From Chimonanthus salicifolius (lineage: Eukaryota; Streptophyta; Magnoliopsida; Laurales; Calycanthaceae), in contig CM023539.1 of the NCBI GenBank assembly GCA_013350335.1, forward strand, positions 37,310,631 through 37,374,630: a stretch of DNA of 64,000 bases, in the 5' to 3' direction. This document shows, piece by piece, positions 35,199 through 44,123 of the stretch. The stretch's first letter is position 1, and every line of letters begins with the position of its first letter. The translations under genes were made by a program, and so were the position numbers. The notes under the pieces are model-generated. The model saw nothing but the letters and a program-made list of their open reading frames with translations, did not search any database and was not told the origin of the DNA.

Positions 35199-35382
35199 TG
35201 TTGACATGAGTTGTCAATTAGGATGTAATTCAGTAATTGTAGGGTTTACAGTTACCGAGTGTATAGCCTAAATTAGTGTATAACTTATAGCAATTCCCTA
35301 TAATAGCTGACCTGTATTTGCTATATAAGGGACATCTTGTACAAGGTTATTGATACTGAAATATAGACTTGATATTTTAACA
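35199..35382 (+). repeat. 5' LTR of copia-1
   Basis: TGTTGACATGAG...GATATTTTAACA. Compared with the 3' LTR it has A for C in attcAgtaattg and G for A in tttacaGttaccg. A tgctatataagggaca stretch near 35319-35334 is a plausible TATA box. Confidence 0.9.
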
Positions 35383-35395
35383 TGATATCATAGCC
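35383..35395 (+). promoter_or_regulatory. Primer-binding site of copia-1
   Basis: TGATATCATAGCC directly after the LTR is a diverged form of the initiator-Met primer site TGGTATCAGAGCC (two changes). Confidence 0.65.
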
Positions 35396-36300
35396 ACCGA
35401 TCTTAGGGTTTATGTTATACTAGAAACACAAATCTCACCGTTGATCAGCCTTTTTATTCCTCAGCAAGTGGAACCCATCAGAAGGGGTTTCCATCGCCGA
35501 GGACGATTGGTCCTGCTGCTCGGCTGATCTTGTGCTGATCTGAGACCAAAGCCGAGTGCACGCCGGGATTCCGTTCAGATCTGGGAACCGATCTGCGATC
35601 GGACTCGGACCTGGCGACACTGCCGACTGCTGCCTTCCGCCTCTACCCGCGGCTTCTTGATCTGCGCTGGTTTCCTCTGAACACCAGATATTGCCTTTCT
35701 CCGAGCGCATGCCGTGCTGATCTGAGACCAACCCCGAGCGCACGCTGGGATTCCGTTCAGATCTGGGAGTCGATCTGCGATCGGACTCAGACCTCGCAAC
35801 ACTGCCGACTGCTGCCTTCCACTGCGGCTTCTTGATCTGCTCTGTTTTCCTTTCTCTGCTCGCCTAAACTCCAGATCGGCTTCTTGATCTGCGTTCCCTG
35901 GCGCCTGCTACCGCTGCTCCTCCTCCGGCTGCTGTTATGCTGTTGAATGCAGAGGAATAGCCGGCGGAAATCAGAACCGCAGCGGCACACTGGCAAGAGC
36001 AGGAAACCTATTTCCGTCTTCGATTTGCTGCCCTCTGCATCACCCAAATCTGCTCTTCTTGTTCGGCAGCCCCATCCCGCCCTGCCGCCACCGAACGGTC
36101 TCCGGCAGGCAGCCTTCATTCCATTTCCGCCCAGCAGGGACCGTGCAGCCTATTTTCTCTGCAGTAAAACCACCGCGCTGCTCCCTCCTTTCCTCTATAC
36201 CTGACCGACGTTCAGGCCCAATTCGGAAGTTTCAAACCGTACGAACTGATCGCTGCTCGGCCCACTATCTGCTGGTTGCAGATCTGCTGATTTCAGACTC
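35396..36300 (+). repeat. GC-rich copia-1 leader with 181-bp tandem duplication
   Basis: Much richer in G and C than its surroundings. A unit starting gtgctgatctgagacc at about 35532 is repeated with period 181 at about 35713, with several changes and a shorter second copy. Frames on both strands (for example 35435-36119 minus and 35947-36445 plus) have no recognisable domain and reflect the GC-rich composition. I treat it as untranslated leader before gag. Confidence 0.65.
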
Positions 36301-37350
36301 ATGGCAGAAGATTCTGGTTCGTCCTCGACCCCGCAGATCCTTGAAGTTCTGTCATCCAGACTTGCTCAAATTCTTCGCCAGAATCAGCTCTCGACCCCGA
36401 TCCCGACCTCCGACTCTTCCGTTGCACAGATTGGCATCAAGTTGACTGGTGCTAACTATGGCCTCTGGTCCCAAGTCGTTGAGATGTACATCTCCGGCAA
36501 AGACAAATTGGGATATATTAATGGCAAATTTCCACAACCCTTGGACGCTGATCCGACGTTTCGAAAATGGCGAACAGAAAATTCGATTGTGAAAAGGTGG
36601 TTGATCAACTCTATAGAGCCGAGTTTGATTAGCAACTTCATTTGCTTTCCGACGACAAAAGCGGTATGGGACGCCATTGCCATGACTTACTTTGATGGAA
36701 CCGATACATCTCAGGTCTATGATCTAAAAAGACGAGTAACTCGACTAAGACAAGATGATGGTCCATTGAGACATACTACAACAAACGTCAAGGTCTGTGG
36801 AGGGAGATTGACTTTCGTCGCCCGAACCCGATAGAATGTGAAACTGATATTCACCATTTTAATTCGATTATCCAGGAAGATAGAGTTTATACCTTCCTTG
36901 ATAGATTGGATGATTGTCTCGAAAAAGTTAAGAGCGATGTGCTCCAAATGAAGCCCTTTCCTACTGTGGAACAGGCGTATGGGTATGTTCGACGAGAGGA
37001 TACCAGACAGGCTGTGATGATGACAGAAACAGAAATACCGACTAGTGCTGGTATGACATCTCGGGGTGAATCCCGGTCTAGCTAGCAGTTCTCCCACAAA
37101 CCACCATCCATACCTCCGATTGGATCGAGTGCGGACTCCAGCCGACCAGAACAGTGGGCATTTGTCCAACATGCTGCCAAGACTGGGCCACCCATTCTGG
37201 CTCCTAAACCCAAATTTCAGTCAGACAGTGGGGGTTGCACACACTGTGGGAATCCCAAACACACCCGTGATGCTTGTTTTAAACTACATGGATACCTAGA
37301 ATGGTGGAATGACCTCAAGGCTCGAAAGCAACGTGGCGCTGCTACCAATA
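36301..37350 (+). pseudogene. Copia-1 gag, broken
   Basis: ATG 36301 opens a copia gag (LTGANYGLWS, VWDAIAMTYFDG). A frameshift near 36770 moves it to another frame, which stops at TAG 37083-37085 and then continues open. A zinc knuckle is readable at about 37226-37270 as CTHC-GNPK-HTRDAC (C-x2-C-x4-H-x4-C). Gag forms the virus-like particle that packages element RNA. Confidence 0.8.
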
Positions 37351-38727
37351 AGGGTTCGGGTCGGGTTGCCTTGGTCACTGCAGATCCTCAGTTATCTTTT
37401 ATTTCACAGGTAGAATCCTCCAGTGCTTCGTCCCTTGGTGATGAGTATACTCCTCTCAGCGATTCAGGTAACTGTGGGTATGCTTTCTTTAGCTCTACTC
37501 AGAGGGATTACAATGGGTGGATACTTGATTCAGGCGCGACTGATCACATGACGTTTGATTCTGCTGACTTTATTAGTACGACTCATCCGAGACGAACTAA
37601 TATTGCCAACGCTAATGAGGTTACATATCCAGTTACAGGAGCTGCCACTGTCACCCTCTCTTTCCTTATCAAACACTTTACTTGCTCCCTCTCTCTCCAA
37701 TAAATTGATGTCTGTAGGCCAAGCCACTGAGGAATTGAATTGTTGTGCCCTAATCTACCCTGAGTTTTGTTTTCTTCAAGATATTCTCACCAAGGAGATC
37801 ATTGGTCGTGGTACTAAAAGAGGGGGGCTGTATTATGTGGATGACCTCAACACCGGCAGAGCAAATAGTATGCAACATTCGTTGGACATCAAGCAGAGGC
37901 ATATTTGGTTATGGCACCGTCGTTTAGGGCATCCATCCTTCAGTTATTTAAAACATTTGTTACCTACTTTATTTTCAGATGTATCCGACTTGGAGTTTAA
38001 ATGTAACTCGTGCATTTTAGCCAAAAGTCACCGTGTGTCTTATCCGTTAAGTTTAAATAAATGTATCACTCCTTTTGCATTAATCCATTCTGATGTTTGG
38101 GGACCCTCTCCCATCTCTATCTCTTTTGGCATTCGTTGGTTTGTCACTTTTGTAGATGATTGTACCCGTATGACCTGGCTTTACCTGATGAAACATAAAC
38201 ATGTGGTGTTTCAAATCTTTCAGAATTTTCATACAATGATTCAGACTCAATTCTCAGCTACACCGAAAATCATCCGCTCGGACAACGGTGGAGAATATGT
38301 TAATCAAGACTTTCAGTGCTATTTTCAGACTCACGGCATTCTTCATGAGACCACTTGTCCCCAGACACCTCAAAAGAATGGTATTGCCGAACGGAAAAAC
38401 AGACATATTTTGGAAACGGCTAGAGCTATCCTTATTGGCGCTCATGTCCCCCGCAGTTATTGGGACGATGCTGTTGTTACAGCTGTATATTTGCTTAACC
38501 GTATGCCTTCTAAAGTCTTGAAGTTTCAGACTCCACTTCAAGTCCTCTCACAGCATGGACCGCTTCCCTCAGTTTTGATGCTTACTCCTCGTATCTTCGG
38601 ATGTGTCGCATTTGTTAATCTCCATAAAAATCAACGTACTAAGCTTGATCCATGTGCTATTCATTGTATTTTTCTGGGGTATGCCACTCATCAGAAAGGG
38701 TACCGTTGCTACCATCCTTCGACATGA
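37351..38727 (+). pseudogene. Copia-1 protease and integrase
   Basis: Protease is marked by WILDSGATDHMT (Asp codon 37527). A frameshift near 37660 follows, and the long frame 37555-38727 carries the rest. It has the pre-integrase HHCC zinc site (WHRRLGHPSF ... CNSCILAKSH). The DDE core has Asp in HSDVWGPSP, Asp in IIRSDNGGEY and Glu in NGIAERKNRH. The frame is cut by TGA at 38725-38727, but the same frame reopens immediately. Confidence 0.85.
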
Positions 38728-40764
38728 CGTACTTATGTTACTATGGATGTCACTTTCCTGGAGTCTGAAACATTCTTTCCTGCCCCGATAACCAATTCCC
38801 CTCTTCAGGGGGAGATACAGGGTGAAGAGCAGAATTGGACAGGTGGTGATAACATGGACATTAGATCGGTACGTGAGGAAGCCCGACCGACTGAACACCA
38901 ACCAGGATTACATGAGGAAGACCAACCGACTGCTCTTCTTGGAAGTGACCCTGAAGAACCCCCCTCTCTTTCTCCAGTACCAGACGATCAATCCCTTGAG
39001 AATATCCCTGAGGTAAGATCTCCTACTACTTCACCTGTTAATATATATGATACCCCTGTTGGTTATCAATTACCTCACAGGCATAATCGTGGAAATCCAC
39101 CAGATCGGTATTCTCCAGAATATAAGGTGAAGAAATCAAAATATCCGATCGCAAATCATGTGTCATCTCAGAGATTATCAGAGTCTCTCAAGGCATTTGT
39201 GCACCAGTTGTCCTCTATTCATGTTCCCAGCGGAGTACAGGAAGCTGTAATAGATCCAAAGTGGACCCGGGCAATAAAAGAAGAAATGGAGGCGCTGTAG
39301 AAAAATCAGACATGGGATCTTGTTCCGCTACCGAAAGGAAAGAAGACAGTACGATGCAAATGGGTCTTCTCTATTAAACACAAAGCAGACGGATCTATTG
39401 AAAGATACAAGGCAAGACTGGTGGCGAAGGGGTATACACAGACTTATGGTATTGACTATCAGGAAACTTTCTCTCCAGTAGCAAAACTGAGTACTGTCAG
39501 GGTACTACTATCCCTTGCAGCCAATCTAGATTGGTCGTTACATCAGTTTGATGTAAAGGACGCCTTTCTCCATGGGGAACTAAAGGAGGAAGTATACATG
39601 GACATTCCACCAGGATATACTATACCTTCACAGTCTGGAGTTGTGTGTAAATTGCAGAAAGCATTGTATGGCTTGAAGCAATCACCCCATGCCTGGTTTG
39701 GACGGCTTAGTTTGGCTATGAGAAATTATGGGTTTAAGCAGAGCAATTCTGATCACACTTTATTCCTGAAGCACCAAAGTGGAAAGGTAACAGCACTGAT
39801 AATTTATGTTGATGATATGATAATTACAGGAGATGATGTTGAAGAGATTTCTCGACTCCAAAAGTATTTGGCGACTAAATTCGAAATGAAAGATCTTGGA
39901 GGACTCAAGTATTTTTTAGGTATTGAGGTAGCTCGATCAAAGAAAGGCATATTTCTATCCCAAAGAAAATATGTGTTGGACTTACTTTCTGAAACAGGAA
40001 TGCTTGATTGTAAGCCTGCTGACACTCCAATTGTTCAAAATCATCATCTGGGTGAGTATCCCGATCAGGTACCCGCTAATAAAGAGAGATATCAAAGGTG
40101 AGTTGGAAAACTAATTTATTTGTCACATACACGACCGGATATTTCTTATGCTGTTAGCATAGTAAGCCAATTTATGCATTGCCCTAGTGAGGATCACATG
40201 AATGCAGTTGTTCGAATTCTTCGATATTTGAAGTCAGCACCGGGGAAGGGACTTCTATTCTCAAAGAATAATTATCTAGATATCAGTGGCTACACAGATG
40301 CAGATTGGGCAGGAAATATTACGGACAGGAGGTCAACCTCAGGTTATTTTACCTTTGTGGGAGGTAACCTAGTCACTTGGAGAAGTAAGAAACAGAAGGT
40401 AGTAGCACTTTCAAGTGCAGAAGCTGAATTTCGAGGAATGACCAAAGGCCTCTGTGAACTCCTTTGGCTAAAGAAGTTGCTTACAGAAATGGGTTATACA
40501 CCCAACTCTGCAATGAGTTTACTCTGTGACAACAAGGCCGCCATAAATATTGCTCATAATCCAGTCCAACATGACCGCACAAAGCATGTGGAAGTGGATC
40601 GACATTTCATCAAGCAGAACCTCGAGGCCAATATTGTTCAGTTTCCATTTGTTAAATCTGAAGACCAACTGACGGATATGCTAACCAAAGCAGTTTCTAG
40701 TAAAGTATTCTACAACTTACTCGACAAGTTGGGCATCGGCGACATTTATGCACCAACTTGAGGG
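38728..40764 (+). pseudogene. Copia-1 reverse transcriptase and RNase H
   Basis: One reading frame broken only by stops at 39298-39300 (TAG) and 40099-40101 (TGA). It starts with a low-complexity acidic and proline-rich linker. Reverse transcriptase follows (WVFSIKHKADG, QFDVKDAFLHG, active site YVDDMIITG near 39808). RNase H follows (YTDADWAGN, VALSSAEAEFRG, CDNKAAINIA, KHVEVDRHFI). The C-terminus LGIGDIYAPT ends just before the polypurine tract. All catalytic motifs are present. Confidence 0.85.
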
Positions 40765-40768
40765 GGAG
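40758..40768 (+). promoter_or_regulatory. Polypurine tract of copia-1
   Basis: TTGAGGGGGAG lies immediately upstream of the 3' LTR. Confidence 0.8.
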
Positions 40769-40952
40769 TGTTGACATGAGTTGTCAATTAGGATGTAATT
40801 CCGTAATTGTAGGGTTTACAATTACCGAGTGTATAGCCTAAATTAGTGTATAACTTATAGCAATTCCCTATAATAGCTGACCTGTATTTGCTATATAAGG
40901 GACATCTTGTACAAGGTTATTGATACTGAAATATAGACTTGATATTTTAACA
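40769..40952 (+). repeat. 3' LTR of copia-1
   Basis: 184 bp, two differences from the 5' LTR, followed directly by the GTTTG target duplication. Confidence 0.92.
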
Positions 40953-41285
40953 GTTTGTTCTTTCGATCTTCTTTCTTTATTTTCATTGTACTCTCCTCAG
41001 TATACATACAAGACAATTGACAAAATCATTGACAAATTGTCTGACATTTATGGCATTATTCAATTACCTTTGTAGCAGGTTAATTAGACAGGGACAAGCC
41101 ATATTTATGCATCATTTGTAGAATTTGATAACAATCTTTAAAACAAATTAAACTTCATAATTAACACAAACTAACTACTCCTAGTTATGTCATTAATCTC
41201 TTTTATTCGACACTACAAAGCTACCTTTTGGAGACAGAAAATAAACTAGTTAAATAACAATAAGATGAGCCACAGTCATTAAATA
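40953..41285. other. Linker X-B remainder and 3' flank of LecRK-2
   Basis: From 41073 (tagcaggttaatta) it matches the LecRK-1 3' flank at 11555-11767. No further gene. Confidence 0.6.
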
Positions 41286-43292
41286 TCAACGGCCTCCAGA
41301 GAGGAATGACTCAGCCACTGAGGAAGACGACTTTCCAATTGTCCTGTCCAAAGTAGAAGGATATGAGATTACAAGATTGTCGAACCCTTCTTGACCGAAT
41401 GCCAAAGCACTGGCATAATATCTATCCATTGGAAGTTCAGGCAAAACCACATCCTGGTCCAACATCTGCATCACTTGTCGCATACTCGGTCTAGATGATG
41501 ATATGGAGTATGTGCAAATCAAACCAAGCTTCAATACTAGCTCCATCTCCCCAACATCATACTCTCCTCTCAAATTTGGATCACAAATATCAAGTATTGA
41601 ACCCCTCCTCCAACATTGTAACACACAATTAACCAAAAGACAACGATCTTCGGATGCATGTATCTCTATTGGCCTCTTCCCACAAGCAACCTCAAGCATG
41701 AAAGTCCCAAATGCAAAGACATCAGTGCTTGTCGTTGCCTTGCCTGTACTAGAAAGCTCAGGTGCAATATAACCAAGAGTGCCCACCACATGGGTGGTCT
41801 GAGGATCTCTTCCATGATCATACAATCTCGCAAGCTCAAAATCACCTAATCTTCCATTCAAGTTAGCATCTAATAAAACATTGCTGGCTTTAACATCTCT
41901 ATGAATAACAACTTGCTCCCATTGTTCATGCAAATAGAGAAGCCCTGAAGCCACACCTTTGATGATTTGAAACCGTTGGCTCCAATTAAGAGTTGATTTG
42001 GGTTGGTCGAAGAGGAGCTTGTCTAGACTTCCATTTGGCATGAAATCATAAACCAGAAGCAGTTCACCATTTCGTCGACAATACCCTAATAGCTTGACCA
42101 AGTTCCGGTGCCTGAGTCGACCAATGCTTACTATCTCCGCCACGAACTCGCTCATACCTTGTCTTGATTCATGAGAAACTTTCTTCACAGCAACTTCAAT
42201 TTTGGTCTTTCGAAGTACCCCTCTGTACACCCTACCAAAACCGCCGATGCCTAGTAGCTCTATGTCTCTGAAACCCTTTGTGGCTATGAATAGATCCTTG
42301 TATGAGAAACGATGAGGACCATATTCATGCTCCCAATCCTCTAGCAATTCTACAAATTTCATCTTCCTTCTCACAAACCAACCCACCCCAGAGATGATCA
42401 TCAACACTGTAACTAGCACAATTGCAGGCAACCCAATAGTCAGAAACTCAGATTTCTCTCTGGGACCTATTCTTGGAAGCCGAGGAAGCTTCGACACATT
42501 GATCGATTTGGCTGCTCCATTCATTGCAAAGCTCCACCCCAACACATAATGAGATGTAAAGATGGGGCCAGTAGATGAAGAGAAACCGGCATACATCACC
42601 TCTTTAAAGATGGAAGAAAGATCAATGGTTGCAGACAAGAGAGGCCTACTTGGTTTAGGTATGTGGATCGGAGATAATGTGACATTAAGTTGTGTCTCAA
42701 CACCATCATATTCTATCCAAACTTGCATTGGTTGTCGGCTCATGAGGGTCAGATTCACAGCCCCACCATTTTCATTTGCAAAATATGCCGCAGGTGCAGA
42801 GACGTTGGACTTGAGGTTATTGATATCAATGCCTACGTGGTTGTTATCGATATCACCGAATTCAATATTCTGAATCGTATCGAGCTCAACAGCAAACACA
42901 TGATTTGTTGCGTTTCCGTTGTTTTCAGATTTAAAAAGGCCTAAATACTGGCTACCGAAAGCTCCTGAGAGGTCTTTAGTGGGGGAGATGACGAAGGCCA
43001 TGCCATGGGCACTGAAGTCTGAATTACTGGAAATGATGGCGAAGACGAAGGAAGTAGAAAAAGAGAGAGCCTTACTATTTGAAGGATTGATGAAGTGAAG
43101 GGGAGTAGAGTGGAAGGCATGACCCTTGGCTCGCTTTGTATCATTGGTTAGCCTCAAGAGGCCATTGGGTGTGACCCCAGCTATGCCGTTCAAGCTAATG
43201 TCGGCACCCCGGAATCCTTGGTGCAAGAAGCTGTCATTGATAGAAGCAGCAAATTTGATGAAGAGAAACAAAAGCAGAAGCTTCAGAACCAT
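41286..43292 (-). CDS. LecRK-2: L-type lectin-domain receptor-like kinase
   Basis: Single-exon gene of 668 codons, the usual layout for L-type lectin receptor kinases. These sit in the plasma membrane, with a legume-lectin ectodomain and a cytosolic Ser/Thr kinase. Signal peptide about 1-17 (VLKLLLLFLFIKFAAS). Lectin domain about 20-263 (VFAVELDT and FGDIDNNHVGID as metal/sugar loop). Transmembrane segment about 284-307. Kinase about 345-615 with GIGGFG loop (349-354), AVK Lys370, HRD 464-466, Asn471 and APE 510-512. The DFG triplet reads DFE (484-486), so the glycine is replaced by glutamate, which may weaken or change activity. The start is chosen by its strong context (GCAGCCATGG), the signal peptide that follows, and a leader ORF that ends 17 nt before it. 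Its sister LecRK-1 is broken. The ligand is unknown. Confidence 0.92.
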   Translation of the reverse strand: MVLKLLLLFLFIKFAASINDSFLHQGFRGADISLNGIAGVTPNGLLRLTNDTKRAKGHAFHSTPLHFINPSNSKALSFSTSFVFAIISSNSDFSAHGMAFVISPTKDLSGAFGSQYLGLFKSENNGNATNHVFAVELDTIQNIEFGDIDNNHVGIDINNLKSNVSAPAAYFANENGGAVNLTLMSRQPMQVWIEYDGVETQLNVTLSPIHIPKPSRPLLSATIDLSSIFKEVMYAGFSSSTGPIFTSHYVLGWSFAMNGAAKSINVSKLPRLPRIGPREKSEFLTIGLPAIVLVTVLMIISGVGWFVRRKMKFVELLEDWEHEYGPHRFSYKDLFIATKGFRDIELLGIGGFGRVYRGVLRKTKIEVAVKKVSHESRQGMSEFVAEIVSIGRLRHRNLVKLLGYCRRNGELLLVYDFMPNGSLDKLLFDQPKSTLNWSQRFQIIKGVASGLLYLHEQWEQVVIHRDVKASNVLLDANLNGRLGDFELARLYDHGRDPQTTHVVGTLGYIAPELSSTGKATTSTDVFAFGTFMLEVACGKRPIEIHASEDRCLLVNCVLQCWRRGSILDICDPNLRGEYDVGEMELVLKLGLICTYSISSSRPSMRQVMQMLDQDVVLPELPMDRYYASALAFGQEGFDNLVISYPSTLDRTIGKSSSSVAESFLSGGR

Positions 43293-43309
43293 GGCTGCAA
43301 CGGTGTGAT

Positions 43310-43480
43310 CTAAGATCTGAAGCTCTTCAATACTTCGTCTTCTCTGCTTCTCACTTTCTTGCTAAGGTCACAACTGGTAGTAATTGGAGTGGTAGCGACT
43401 TCTAAATTGCTGAGGTCATGCACTGAATTTTCTTCCAAAGTGTGCACATGGACTGACTTTAAATATTGTGAAGTTTCCAT
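43310..43480 (-). other. Upstream ORF in the LecRK-2 leader
   Basis: ATG at 43480, 56 codons starting METSQYLKSV and ending KSFRS, stop TAG at 43312-43310. It ends 17 nt before the main ATG. It has no domain. Its position between the TATA-like box and the receptor start suggests a translated leader that could limit main-frame translation. The LecRK-1 copy of the same peptide differs at few residues but is fused to the coding frame. Confidence 0.55.
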
Positions 43481-44123
43481 TATTTTTCACAAGGACTCAC
43501 TGATTCAGACCTTACATTCGATTGCCGATCACCCAAGGAATGCGTCATCATCATAGTTCGTTCCAAAAGATTTAGACCAATTTATCATTGCCCTTCCTAA
43601 AAAATCTCTCTGCTGAGTAATAATTTCAGTAGATTTTGTTTCTCTTTAATTATATAGTATATATTTTTTGCTCTTTAGTATTGCAATGCACTTGTACAAT
43701 GATTCATCAATAAAAAAATTAATTGATTTGTTGAGATAAGATTTTAATCTAATTCTAACTGACTCTAGATAAAAATAAAACAAACAATATATTTAAATTA
43801 TATATCTCTAGCTTATTTAATACATTTTATTTAAAAAGGAAATATTTTGTATTTTATTTGATACAAACAATATATTTTATTTCAGTTCAGATTTATTTTA
43901 ATTCTGAGTTACATTTACTCATTTATATAACTAAATAGATTTTTATAGCAAGATACGTACTAAAACTAATTCGTGTAAATCTCATATAATTGGATATGTT
44001 GCATAATAGACATATAAATAAAGGAGTTAGTTTAGTTTACCTATTTATGATGGAGTTCAGGTAAAGTTGGGTCCTTCATTAAAATAAGTCAATTTGAGTC
44101 AAGTTGAGTTATGAATTCAGATC
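43481..44123 (-). repeat. 5' flank and promoter region of LecRK-2
   Basis: Matches 13960-14600 and, in its distal half, 1-277 and 1797-1860. It stops at about 44123 (aattcagatcaaa) where it joins linker X-C directly. The sister flanks continue instead with ttttgtgacattc. Confidence 0.75.
43649..43657 (-). promoter_or_regulatory. Putative TATA box of LecRK-2
   Basis: Minus-strand CTATATAAT about 170 nt upstream of the leader ATG, conserved in LecRK-1 (14128-14136). Confidence 0.5.

Larger units (their letters stand above)
35199..40952 (+). mobile_element. Ty1/copia element, structurally complete (5754 bp)
   Basis: Has identical-length LTRs (35199-35382 and 40769-40952, 184 bp each), a perfect 5-bp target duplication GTTTG (35194-35198, 40953-40957), a primer site, and a polypurine tract. 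Domains run gag, protease, integrase, reverse transcriptase, RNase H, the copia order. The LTRs differ at only two positions that I can see (about 1.1%). The coding region has two frameshifts and four in-frame stops, so it is non-autonomous now. It separates linker X-B from the 3' flank of LecRK-2. Confidence 0.92.

Noticed and set aside
35435..36445. Long GC-rich frames on both strands in the copia leader
   Set aside because: Overlapping frames on opposite strands reflect GC-rich composition. The real gag starts at 36301.
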